11,997 nucleotides of DNA. It comes from Methanoregulaceae archaeon (GTDB lineage Archaea > Halobacteriota > Methanomicrobia > Methanomicrobiales > Methanospirillaceae). The notes beneath the pieces were generated by a model. The model saw only the letters and a program-made list of their open reading frames with translations. It searched no databases and was not told where the DNA came from. This document shows, piece after piece, positions 1 to 7,392 of this stretch. A program made the position numbers and the translations under genes. The stretch covers positions 211 to 12,207 of the forward strand of contig DUGU01000213.1 of the NCBI GenBank assembly GCA_013331215.1, read 5' to 3'. Each line of letters begins with the position of its first letter. Position 1 is the stretch's first letter.

Positions 1-2
1 GC

Positions 3-338
3 GACATCCTCAGCGACCTCGGCGGGGCGATCATGGGCAGCCTGGGCCTGGGACCCAGCGGCAACATCAACCCGGAGAAGGAATTCCCCTCGATGTTCGA
101 GCCGATCCACGGCTCGGCCCCGAAATACCGCGGAAAGAACGTCGCGAACCCGATCGCGACCGTCTGGGCTGGCGCGCTTCTCCTCGACTCGCTCGGCGAG
201 CACGAGGCAGCGGACGGCGTGGTGCGGGCGATCGAGCGGACCATCGCCGACGGCGTCGTGACGCGCGACATGGGCGGCTCGTCTTCGACCTCGGGCGTGG
301 GCGATCACCTGGTGCAGCTCCTCGGGAGACGGGGTTAA
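3..338 (+). CDS. Isocitrate/isopropylmalate dehydrogenase family protein, C-terminal part (5' end outside window)
   Basis: This is the last 111 residues of a beta-decarboxylating dehydrogenase; the reading frame is open to the window edge, so the start lies upstream. The partial begins with DILSDLGGAI, the family's metal-binding aspartate segment, and continues with GLGPSGNIN and FEPIHGSAPKYRGKNVANP, the substrate and dinucleotide-binding signature. The C-terminal DMGGSSSTSGVGD matches the usual DLGG.A.T..VGD ending. The family oxidatively decarboxylates a 2-hydroxyacid such as 3-isopropylmalate (leucine pathway, LeuB) or a relative. The Lys-Tyr after HGSAP (123-128) is the pair that binds the NADP 2'-phosphate in isocitrate dehydrogenases, whereas typical LeuB has Asp-Ile there, so NADP use is possible. 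I do not assign leuB firmly because isocitrate, homoisocitrate and tartrate enzymes share these motifs. The next gene starts 6 nt downstream, suggesting cotranscription. Confidence 0.9.
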   Translation, partial: DILSDLGGAIMGSLGLGPSGNINPEKEFPSMFEPIHGSAPKYRGKNVANPIATVWAGALLLDSLGEHEAADGVVRAIERTIADGVVTRDMGGSSSTSGVGDHLVQLLGRRG

Positions 339-344
339 GCCCTT

Positions 345-1754
345 ATGTCCGAGATGGTCCGCTGGATCGAGGAGCACTTCGACGACGTGCCGCCCACGCC
401 CGCGCTCGTGATAGACGCGACCAAGCACATGCGCAAGAACGAGCGCAAGCAGCTCTTCTCGGACGATCTTCCTCAGATGAAGACGGCGGAGGGGCGTTGG
501 TTCGAGGGCGTCTGCTACGAGCGAATGCTCCGGCTCGTCGAGCGGACCGACCTCGTCGGGGGGATCGCCCGGAAGGGGGCCGACGCCCCGCCTGCCGGCA
601 GTGCCGCGGCCCTCGGCCAGAACGGCCTCTTCTATTCAAACATCGGCGACATCAAGATCCGCGGCAATGGCCAGGACCTCGCTGAGTTCGACCTCCTCCT
701 GCGGGACCGTGAGGGCAATCTCGCTTTCGCCGAGATCGTGACCTCGCCGACGGACATGAAGGAGTTCGAGGCCGAGATCCGGTTCAAGAAGCGGCTGATC
801 GGGTTCATCTACGGCCAGGCCCAGGTCCCGTTCCTGCTCTACTCCACGGTCGACGTCTCGCGCCACCCGATCGTGAAGCGGATCATGAAGGAGCCCGAGA
901 ACGCGCTGATCCTGTCCGGCCCGTGCGAAGAGCTCAAGAGGATGATCCAGGGCCACTCGGTCAAGAACCACGTCCGGAAAAGCCCGAAGAACCCGAAGTT
1001 CTTCCGGGCCGACGAGATCAAAGCCAAGCGCCCGTTCGATTTCAAGGCGCTCCACGAGGAGCGGCGCCAGCGGCTCCTGCAGATGGTCGCGGCTAAAACC
1101 TCCAAGGCCGAGTTCGCCGAGCCCGACGACCTGCCGCCGATCGTCCGGAAGATCCTCTGCGGCGGGCTCTACCCGTCGGCCGCGAAGGCCCTCTGTGCCA
1201 GTTATCCCCTGACTATCCGCGGCAAACCGATCCCGTGCGGAGACGTCCCGAAGCTCTACTCGAAGGTCGTGCTCGCGGTCAACCTGCCCGATGGAGATCC
1301 GATTGTCTACCTGCGCTCCCGCAACCGGAAGGAGTACCTAAAGATGGTCCGGGACAAGCAGGGCGGGTTCAAGTTCGAATCGGCCCGGACGCCGCATATG
1401 GCCGGGTTCTTTCTCTGGCTCGAAACGATCGCGCCGAGCCTCGGGTCGCAGGTCGCTCACGAGATCCTGATGACCTTCATCGGGGCGGGCCGGAACTCGG
1501 CTCCGTTCGTCCCGCCGAGCAATGCGCAGCGGCAACAGAAGGAGCCGAAGCCGCAGAAGGAACCGCCGCAGCAGAAGGAACCGGGGCGCCAGAGGCAGCG
1601 GAAGGTTCCGGCCGCGCCCGCGACAAAGCCGACCGGCGGTGCCGAGGCTCCGAAGGCGCCGCGAAAGCGCCGGCGCCGGCCCCGCAGGAAGTCCACACAG
1701 GCGACCCCGACTCCCGGGATGCCACTCGCCGGCGGCCCCGCCTCCGGCTCCTGA
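345..1754 (+). CDS. Uncharacterised protein with PD-(D/E)XK-like N-terminal domain and basic low-complexity tail
   Basis: I do not recognise this 469-aa protein as a named family. Residues 50-200 read like a restriction-endonuclease fold. An N-terminal helix, GRWFEGVCYERML (50-62), resembles the GxWLExxVY helix of Card1/DUF1887-type nucleases. It is followed by AEFDLLL (113-119), a hairpin, and LAFAEIVTS (126-134), where Asp116 and Glu130 would be the metal ligands. The usual lysine of the E-x-K motif is Val132; Lys148/Lys149 in the next helix could substitute, or the site may be inactive. Residues about 265-375 form a second globular part without recognisable motifs. From about 390 the chain is disordered: QKEP is repeated three times, followed by an Ala/Pro stretch and an Arg/Lys cluster (KAPRKRRRRPRRKS) suited to nucleic-acid binding. 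The ATG lies 6 nt after the dehydrogenase stop; a second in-frame ATG is at 354 and the ribosome site is weak. A DNA- or RNA-related role is inference. Confidence 0.85.
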   Translation: MSEMVRWIEEHFDDVPPTPALVIDATKHMRKNERKQLFSDDLPQMKTAEGRWFEGVCYERMLRLVERTDLVGGIARKGADAPPAGSAAALGQNGLFYSNIGDIKIRGNGQDLAEFDLLLRDREGNLAFAEIVTSPTDMKEFEAEIRFKKRLIGFIYGQAQVPFLLYSTVDVSRHPIVKRIMKEPENALILSGPCEELKRMIQGHSVKNHVRKSPKNPKFFRADEIKAKRPFDFKALHEERRQRLLQMVAAKTSKAEFAEPDDLPPIVRKILCGGLYPSAAKALCASYPLTIRGKPIPCGDVPKLYSKVVLAVNLPDGDPIVYLRSRNRKEYLKMVRDKQGGFKFESARTPHMAGFFLWLETIAPSLGSQVAHEILMTFIGAGRNSAPFVPPSNAQRQQKEPKPQKEPPQQKEPGRQRQRKVPAAPATKPTGGAEAPKAPRKRRRRPRRKSTQATPTPGMPLAGGPASGS

Positions 1755-1755
1755 T

Positions 1756-1834
1756 CCCCGGGTTCACCGGCACCGCCGCATCGGCCGCCTCCGCCCGGGA
1801 GCGGCTGCGCTTCTCGTCGCCGGTGAACTCCGGG
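1756..1834 (+). repeat. Imperfect inverted repeat downstream of the 469-aa gene, possible 3' hairpin
   Basis: A perfect 10-bp inverted repeat has arms at 1762-1771 (GTTCACCGGC) and 1819-1828 (GCCGGTGAAC). Imperfect pairing continues outward through CCCC/GGGG-type bases, and the arms are separated by about 47 nt. It begins just after the TGA at 1752-1754 in the gap between two convergent genes. It could form a 3' mRNA structure or part of a bidirectional end, but no T-run follows, so I do not call it a terminator. The remainder of the gap to 1921 shows no gene. Confidence 0.4.
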
Positions 1835-1921
1835 AGCCCCGCCGCCTGGGGCCCGCCGGCGCTATCGCTGAAGGAGAAGAACTGCGGGCGCCGCGAAAAA
1901 GGAGGGGGGATGCCGGGCCGT

Positions 1922-3574
1922 TCAGCGCAGGAGGACCCAGCCGATGGCGTTGGTCGCGATCCAGCCGACGGCGACCCCGATCGCGATGATCGTGCCCGCA
2001 CCGCCGAGGTGCTGCGGCATGAGGAGGGGGTAGGCGACGAGGGCGAGGAGGCCGACGCCGACCCAGAGCGCGATCCCGACGGCCATCAGCGCGGAACCGC
2101 GCTTCGGTGCCGGAGACTGCGCAGCCGCTCCCGGCGCCGGTCCTTCGGACGTCGTGTCGGCCGCCGGGGAGGTGGCCGGCTCGACGGTTGCGGCCTCCGG
2201 CTTCGCCCGGGCGAGGAGCGCCCCGAGCAGGTCCTCGGCCTCGTTCCGCCGGTCGCGGATCTCGCTGTTCGTCGGGTCGAGGGCGACCGCCTCCTCGAGG
2301 TCGGCGACGGCGCCGCGCATCTCCGCGATCGCCGGGCCGAGGTCCGTCTCTTCGTCTCCGGCGCCAGCCGTTCCGTGCTCGATGCGTTTATCCGCCCGCT
2401 CGAACAGGAAGTGCGCAAGGGGCACACGAAGGATCCCGCGCTCGCCGAGCGGCAGGGCCCTCTGGAGCAGCACGATCGCGTCGTCGTACTCCTCGCGGCT
2501 GTGCTGCAGCTTGGCCTTGCCGAGCACCGACTCGGAGAGCGGGACCGCTACAAGGGACCGTTCCCCGGCCCGAGCGATCGCACGTTCCCAATGGCCGAAG
2601 GCGTCGTCGACTCGGTCCGCCTCGAGGTCCCTGAGGCCGATCCCGAGGTGGAGTTTTGCCTCGATTCGGTGCGCATCGGGTGAGGTGCGCTCATCCTCAT
2701 CGAGCCGCCCCAGCGCTCCGAGGGCGCTGTCGTACTCCTTCTCGTCGACCAGCCGCCCGATGACGGCGAAGGGGGTGAAGAGCGGCAGCAGGTCGGCGCG
2801 CCGTTCTTCGACCGCGGCCCGGACCTTCTCGAGCAGGCCGACCTCCGCGAGGAGATACGGGCCGGCCGCGATCGCGGCCGGCGAGAGCCCCCGGCCCGAG
2901 AGGATCTTCAGCTGCGACAGGGCGCGGGCGGCCTCGAGCTCGGACCGGAAGAGCGCGATCTGTTCCCGAATACGCCCCTCTCCGGGGACATCCCCGTTCC
3001 CCATCCTGAGCCCCGCCATCGCCTCGAGCTCGTCCGTGAGGTATCTCCCGAACGCGTTCGCGGCCGCTTCGCCATCGACGCGGTGGCCGGTCACAACCCC
3101 CCACTCGGTCCAGAACGCCTCCGACGCGCAGAGGGCGGCGAAGCGGGAGAGGGCCGCCTCCCAGAGCCGCGCCGTAAGGTCCGGCAGCGTGGGCAGATCC
3201 GGGCCGTTCCGCCCCGATCCGCGTGCCTCCCAGTACGAGAGCACCGCAATCGAGTGCGTGGCCGCCGACAGGGGAAACCCGCGCTTCTCGATGGCGCGCC
3301 ACCGCTCGTCCGCATGCCGACGGGCCGCTGTCTCGCTCAACGTCTCGAACGGTTCGTCGAAGGCGAGGTCGTCGAGGTACCGGTCCTGGTAGAGGAAGAG
3401 GTCGACCAGCGCCCGCCGGACCGGATCGTTCAGTTCCCGCGCGGCCGCTGTGGCCTCGCCCTGTTCCCCGGCTCCCACCGCGGCCGCCCGGTTGATCTCG
3501 TCGTCCCCGGCGCCCGGCTCTATTCCGAGCAGTTCGTATGGCGTCGGGCCCCGCTGAAGTGGATCCTTCTTCAT
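1922..3574 (-). CDS. Degenerate J-domain/TPR-like protein with two C-terminal membrane helices
   Basis: The protein has 550 aa. Residues 11-60 (TPYELLGIEPGAGDDEINRA, then a short helix and ELNDPVRRALVDLF) match the first and last helices of a J-domain. The middle is shortened and the HPD tripeptide needed to stimulate Hsp70 ATPase is absent. Residues about 80-430 are helical, charged and rich in Ala/Leu/Glu. The part around 360-430 (KLQHSREEYDDAIVLLQRAL and AVADLEEAVALDPTN) looks like TPR helices. A Pro/Ala/Thr linker (about 445-490) leads to two hydrophobic helices at about 494-516 and 526-548 with a short loop, which should anchor the protein in the membrane with the large domain cytosolic. 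The start at 3574 is supported by GGAG 8 nt upstream. The neighbour on the other strand is divergent. A membrane-tethered adaptor or scaffold is inferred; no enzymatic motif is visible. Confidence 0.85.
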   Translation of the reverse strand: MKKDPLQRGPTPYELLGIEPGAGDDEINRAAAVGAGEQGEATAAARELNDPVRRALVDLFLYQDRYLDDLAFDEPFETLSETAARRHADERWRAIEKRGFPLSAATHSIAVLSYWEARGSGRNGPDLPTLPDLTARLWEAALSRFAALCASEAFWTEWGVVTGHRVDGEAAANAFGRYLTDELEAMAGLRMGNGDVPGEGRIREQIALFRSELEAARALSQLKILSGRGLSPAAIAAGPYLLAEVGLLEKVRAAVEERRADLLPLFTPFAVIGRLVDEKEYDSALGALGRLDEDERTSPDAHRIEAKLHLGIGLRDLEADRVDDAFGHWERAIARAGERSLVAVPLSESVLGKAKLQHSREEYDDAIVLLQRALPLGERGILRVPLAHFLFERADKRIEHGTAGAGDEETDLGPAIAEMRGAVADLEEAVALDPTNSEIRDRRNEAEDLLGALLARAKPEAATVEPATSPAADTTSEGPAPGAAAQSPAPKRGSALMAVGIALWVGVGLLALVAYPLLMPQHLGGAGTIIAIGVAVGWIATNAIGWVLLR

Positions 3575-3737
3575 TGCATCGTCTCCGCATCCCCAGCGCC
3601 GGTCCGGGCCCCCGCGCGGTGCCCATCCGGTATGCCGTCGAATAAGGGGATGGGATCTCGCGGCTCATATCTGTTTCATAATTATCCTGAGAGACCCCGG
3701 CGATACCGTCCTTCCCCGATGGAAAAGGCTACCTGCA
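3575..3737. promoter_or_regulatory. Divergent promoter region with palindromic TATA-like element
   Basis: This intergenic stretch separates two divergently transcribed genes. The only AT-rich island is around 3666-3687 and contains the self-complementary ATAATTAT (3678-3685), which could act as a TATA element in either direction. On the plus strand it lies about 55 nt before the GTG at 3738. On the minus strand it is about 105 nt before the ATG at 3574, where GGAG (complement of 3583-3586) gives a normal ribosome site. For the plus-strand gene only a weak AAAAGG (3723-3728) is seen. Confidence 0.4.
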
Positions 3738-4196
3738 GTGAAGCCGAACCGCTCTTTAACCGTGCCCTCGATTCTGCTCGTACCCGTGGAGCCCCTCCCG
3801 CCGAAGTCCCTGCTCGATATGCTCGCTGAACGCCTCGAACGTGCCTTCGGCCAGGCCGTGCGCATCATGGACCCTGTCCGAACCCCAGTTGCATCACGGC
3901 TCGGCGCCGATCGCTCCGCAGCAGAACCAGTCCGGGCTGCGATCGCCGCTACATGGGGGTGCGGCTGCCGGGATCGGCTCGTGGGCGTGACGGCCGCGAC
4001 GCTCGTCGGTGGGAACCCTGCAACCGGATGTGGGGGCGTCCTCGTCCTCTCCGTACAGCCGGGTGCGGAGGCCGGTGCGCCCGTCCGCGAGGTCGGCCGG
4101 AGCCTCGGCCTCGAGGACTGCAACGACCCCGGCTGTGCCATGCACCCCGCAGGCAACGCCCCCGGGCTCTGCCGCGCCTGCCGCGAGCGGTGCTGA
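3738..4196 (+). CDS. Archaemetzincin-like protein with eroded zinc-protease motif
   Basis: The protein has 152 aa and starts with GTG. The N-terminal ILLVPVEPLPPKSLLDMLAE and the central RLVGVTAATLVGG match the first strand-helix and the RVLGVTDxDL region of archaemetzincins, a family of zinc metalloproteases with motif HExxHxxGx3Cx4CxMx17CxxC. The motif here reads REVGRSLGLEDC-x4-CAM-x9-CRAC (residues 117-148). Both helix histidines are Arg (117 and 121), the third ligand position is Asp127, Glu118 and Gly124 remain, and all four structural-zinc cysteines (128, 133, 145, 148) remain. The linker before the last CxxC is 9 rather than 17 residues, and about 25 residues before the helix appear to be missing compared with the usual 170-200 aa family length. 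Extra cysteines are at 75, 77, 98 and 152. I infer a non-proteolytic derivative holding one structural zinc. The frame is intact throughout, so the changes are not caused by a frameshift. It is convergent with the ATPase gene. Confidence 0.8.
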   Translation: MKPNRSLTVPSILLVPVEPLPPKSLLDMLAERLERAFGQAVRIMDPVRTPVASRLGADRSAAEPVRAAIAATWGCGCRDRLVGVTAATLVGGNPATGCGGVLVLSVQPGAEAGAPVREVGRSLGLEDCNDPGCAMHPAGNAPGLCRACRERC

Positions 4197-4389
4197 AGAG
4201 CCCGGAGGCCGGTCACGGCAGTTCTGACCCGCGCAGTCGACGTCTGCCAGGAAGGAGCGCGGCCCCCTCCGTCCCCCAGATCGCTTCCGCCGGCAATTAC
4301 CCGCTCTTCACCTTCATCGGCTCCTTCCAGCCTGTGCGGCTCACGGCAGCGCCGATAGATTTTGGCACGTACAGGGAGTGGCCGCCCCG

Positions 4390-7147
4390 TCACACGGGCG
4401 CGGCAACAATGTTCGGCGTCTCCGCCCGCGCCCTCTGCCGGAGGAATGCCTTGTAGACGTCCCCCATGGCGAGCAGGGCCACGCCGGGGACGACACAGAG
4501 CAGCCACTGGTACGGGGTCAGCGGGACGGTGCCGAAGATCGCCTGGAAGAGGCCCGTCTCGGTCATCAGGATCGAGCCGAACACGACCCAGAGGTACGCG
4601 TAGACGAGCCGGGCGTTGGAGAACGTCGAGGCCTGGAACACAGTGTCCTGGGGGAACCGGACGTTCAGCGCGAGGAAGATGTTCATCAGCGAGAGCGAGA
4701 CGAGCGCCATGGTCTGACCGACTGCGAACGAGCCGTAGGCGACCTTCCCGATCTGAAAGAGGACGAGCGCCGAAGCGGCCATGAACGCCCCGGCGACGAA
4801 GAGCTGGACGTACATCCCGGCGGAGACGATCGACTCGTCGTACGGGCGAGGCTTGCGAGTCATGATCCCGGGGGAGGCGATGTCCAGGCCGAGCATCGCG
4901 CCGATGGGGACGACGATCAGCATGTGTATCCAGAGCACCTGCTGGGGGCTGAAGAGCGCCGTGCCGGCGATCGCGAAGACCGAGGATCCCAGGAAGGCCA
5001 GGATGAACATGAAGAGATTGACGATCTGGATCCGTAAAAACTTCTGAAGGTTGTCGTAGACCTTCCGCCCTTCCCCGATAGCCGCCACGATCGTCGCGAA
5101 GTTGTCGTCCGTGAGGATCATCTTGGCCGCACCCTTGGCGACATCCGTGCCGGCGATGCCCATGGCGATGCCGATATCCGCAGCCTTGAGGGCGGGTGCG
5201 TCGTTCACGCCGTCCCCGGTCATGGCCACGATATTGCCCTGCCGCTTCAGGACGTTCACCAGCTTGACCTTGTGCTCGGGCGCGACACGGGCGATCACCC
5301 CGATCTCGCCGATCTGTTGCACGGCCTCCTCGTCGCTCATCGCGGCGAACTCCGCTCCGGTGATGGCCCGTCCCTCGATGCCGAGCTCGCGGGCGATTGC
5401 GCCTGCCGTGACCGCGTGGTCGCCGGTGATCATCCTGACCCGGATGCCCGCACGCTTTGCCGTCTCGATCGCGTCCTTCACCTCCGGCCGGGGGGGATCG
5501 ACCTGGCCGACGAATGCGGTCAGAACGAGGTCCTTCATCAGGGCCATCAGGTCGGCTCCCGGGTCGAACGTGGAAGCGTCGAACTCCGCCTCTGCAAATG
5601 CGAGGATGCGCAGTCCCTGTCCGGCGATACGCTCGTACCCCCCCCAGTATCTTCCGGCGATCCTCCGCGCCGAGCAGCTTCGCCGATCCGTCGGGCATCA
5701 GGCCGTGCGTGGTCCAGGCCAGGATCACGTCAGGGGCGCCCCTGACATATGCCCGGATCACCGGCTTTCCGTCCGCGCCCTCCATCGCGTGGAAGGTCGC
5801 CATGAACTTGTACTCCGAGTCGAAGGGGATACTCGCGATCCTCGGGGTGTTCCGGCGGAACTCCTCCACGTGTATGCCGCCCTTCTCCGCGAGGACCCAG
5901 AGTGCCCCCTCTGTCGGATCCCCGATCACCTCGCCGTCCCTGATCTCGGTGTCGATACAGAGCGCGCAGGGAAAGAGGACGTGGTCCAGGTTCTCTTCCG
6001 CCTCCCCCTCGGTCCACTCTATCCGTCCCTCGAAGCTGTAGCCTTCGCCGGAGACGACATAGCGGTGCCGAACCGTCGAGACCACGCGGACGGTCATCTG
6101 GTTGATGGTCAGGGTTCCTGTCTTGTCCGAGTTGATGGCCGAGGTGGACCCCAGAGTCTCGACCGCCGGGAGACTCTTGATGATGGCGCCCTTCGCGGCC
6201 ATCGCGACGGTCCCCACCGCGAGGATGGTGATAACGACGGCGGGTAGGCCGTCGGGGATGGACCCTATCGCGAGCGAGACGCCGATGGTGAACAGCGTGG
6301 TGAAGTCCTCGCCCTCGAAAAGGCCGATCACGACGATGCTGAGGAAGGCCAGCACCGCCATCCCGATGATGAAGAGGGTGACCCTGTCGACCTGCCGGGC
6401 GAGCGGGGTCTTCTCCTCCTTCTGCTCCCTGAGCATGGTGGCGATGTGGCCTACCGCCGAACGCATGCCCGTCTCGGTGACCAGGATCTCGCCGTGGCCC
6501 CGGGTGACGTTCGTGTCCATGAAGGCCATGTTCAGGCAGTCGCCGAGGGGCGGGTTCGGTGTGGCGATCACCTCGCCGGTCTTCTCGACGGCCGTGCTCT
6601 CACCGGTGAGGGCCGCCTCGTCGATCTGCAGGTTTGCGGCGGCGATCACCCGGCCGTCGGCGGGGACCCGGTCGCCGGCATCGACGATCACGATGTCGCC
6701 GGGGACGATCCCATCGGCCTCTATCCGGGAGATCCGGCCGTCCCGCCGCACCTTTGCGACGATCTTCATCATCCTGTTCAGCGCGGCAACACTGGCCCCT
6801 GCCTTCGCCTCCTGCTTGTAGCCGATGGTGGCGCTGAAGATCGTCAGCAGGACGAGAAGCAGGAACGTGCGGTACTCGGCGATAAAAAGGCTCACAATCG
6901 CCGCGACGATCAGGACGATCTGCATGGAGGACGTGTACTGTTCCAGGAACCTGAGCCAGGCGGGCTTCTGCTTCTCCTCCTCGAGCACGTTACGGCCGTA
7001 CCGTGCGATGCGTGCCGCGGTCTCGAACGAGCTGAGCCCCCGGTCTGGAGAGACTCCCAGTCGCTCCGCGACCTCCTCCACGCTCATCGCGTACCAGGAC
7101 GGCTCGGTGTTTCCAGAGCCCGGTGACTGCAGAGTCGGATCAGGCAT
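4390..7147 (-). pseudogene. P2-type cation-transporting ATPase, interrupted by a single-base frameshift
   Basis: Removing one base restores a 918-aa P-type ATPase. The parts in order are an N-terminal cation-ATPase domain (about 17-70); M1/M2; an actuator domain with TGES (181-184); M3/M4 with PDGLP (298-302); the phosphorylation motif DKTGTLT at Asp341; an N-domain with GDPTEGAL (409-416) and RGAP (469-472); the hinge TGDGVNDAP (643-651); and M5-M10. The frame breaks after residue 503 in a C8 run at 5638-5645; seven bases would keep the frame. As read, the first frame would continue to 3665 with Arg/Gly-rich nonsense antisense to the archaemetzincin-like gene, so that extension is spurious. 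The start at 7147 has a strong GGGGAGGAG (complement of 7151-7159). It resembles Ca2+ ATPases (P2A), but M5/M6 lack the SERCA Asn/Glu and Asn/Thr/Asp ion ligands and M4 has Asp instead of Glu, so the transported ion is uncertain. Sequencing error is the likeliest cause of the break. Confidence 0.9.
5638..5645 (-). other. Homopolymer frameshift site in the ATPase (C8 on +, G8 on coding strand)
   Basis: The coding strand reads ATACTG then a G8 run then TACGAGCG. With eight G the reading passes into an Arg-rich out-of-frame sequence. With seven it reads ILGGYERIAGQGLRILAFAE, the expected family sequence, and joins directly to the intact second half. Confidence 0.9.
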
Positions 7148-7342
7148 GCGCTCCTCCCCTACCGGACGCCCTCATCCTGCCTCTGATCTGCCTTCTCCCT
7201 GCCAGTCCCCACCCGAAAAACTCGGGTCGGAGTCCTTCCCCGGGTCGATCCCCCCTCCCAGGCGGAACCCGGGACATTTTCGAGAGATCTTTATCGTCAA
7301 ACGCCACGCCATCACCACCTGTAATTATCGCATAAGCTATCA
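7148..7342 (-). other. Long untranslated leader of the ATPase gene
   Basis: The stretch of about 195 nt between the inferred promoter and the ATG at 7147 contains no convincing gene. On the coding strand it is purine-rich. It has one small hairpin with arms ACCCGA (7211-7216) and TCGGGT (7222-7227) around a five-base loop, and it ends in the strong ribosome-binding site GGGGAGGAG. I do not recognise a known riboswitch in it. Confidence 0.35.
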
Positions 7343-7392
7343 GAGAGTACTCTCCCATCTCTCCCATTATACTTTTTCGAATTTTATAAAAT
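7343..7392 (-). promoter_or_regulatory. Probable ATPase promoter with palindromic element near the start site
   Basis: On the minus strand an A-rich CGAAAAA (complement of 7374-7380, BRE-like) precedes GTATAAT (complement of 7366-7372). About 20-25 nt further lies the perfect 12-bp palindrome GAGAGTACTCTC (7343-7354), placed where transcription should start. Two copies of TGGGAGA lie between the TATA-like box and the palindrome. A second self-complementary AT box, ATTTTATAAAAT, is at 7381-7392 and could serve either strand. This would give the ATPase mRNA a leader of about 200 nt. Operator function is inference. Confidence 0.5.

Noticed and set aside
1525..1590. QKEP codon repeats as a tandem DNA repeat or CRISPR-like array
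   Set aside because: The repetition is short, imperfect and in frame, reflecting a low-complexity protein tail; there are no spacers or regular units.
1235..2683. Long plus-strand open frame of 482 codons
   Set aside because: It overlaps two genes with better composition and recognisable features; its product is low-complexity Arg/Gly/Pro, typical of a shadow frame in GC-rich DNA.
4197..4389. Gap between the archaemetzincin-like gene and the ATPase stop
   Set aside because: I looked for a small gene, RNA or terminator; no protein-like frame, T-run or strong hairpin was evident.
3665..5637. Continuation of the ATPase reading frame past the G8 tract to 3665, giving a 1160-aa protein
   Set aside because: After residue 503 the translation is Arg/Gly/His-rich without family similarity and runs antisense across the archaemetzincin-like gene. 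The true second half of the ATPase is in another frame (ending at 4390).
7211..7227. Hairpin ACCCGA-AAAAC-TCGGGT as a terminator or riboswitch
   Set aside because: The stem is only 6 bp, the T/A run is in the loop rather than after the stem, and no known riboswitch core is recognisable around it.
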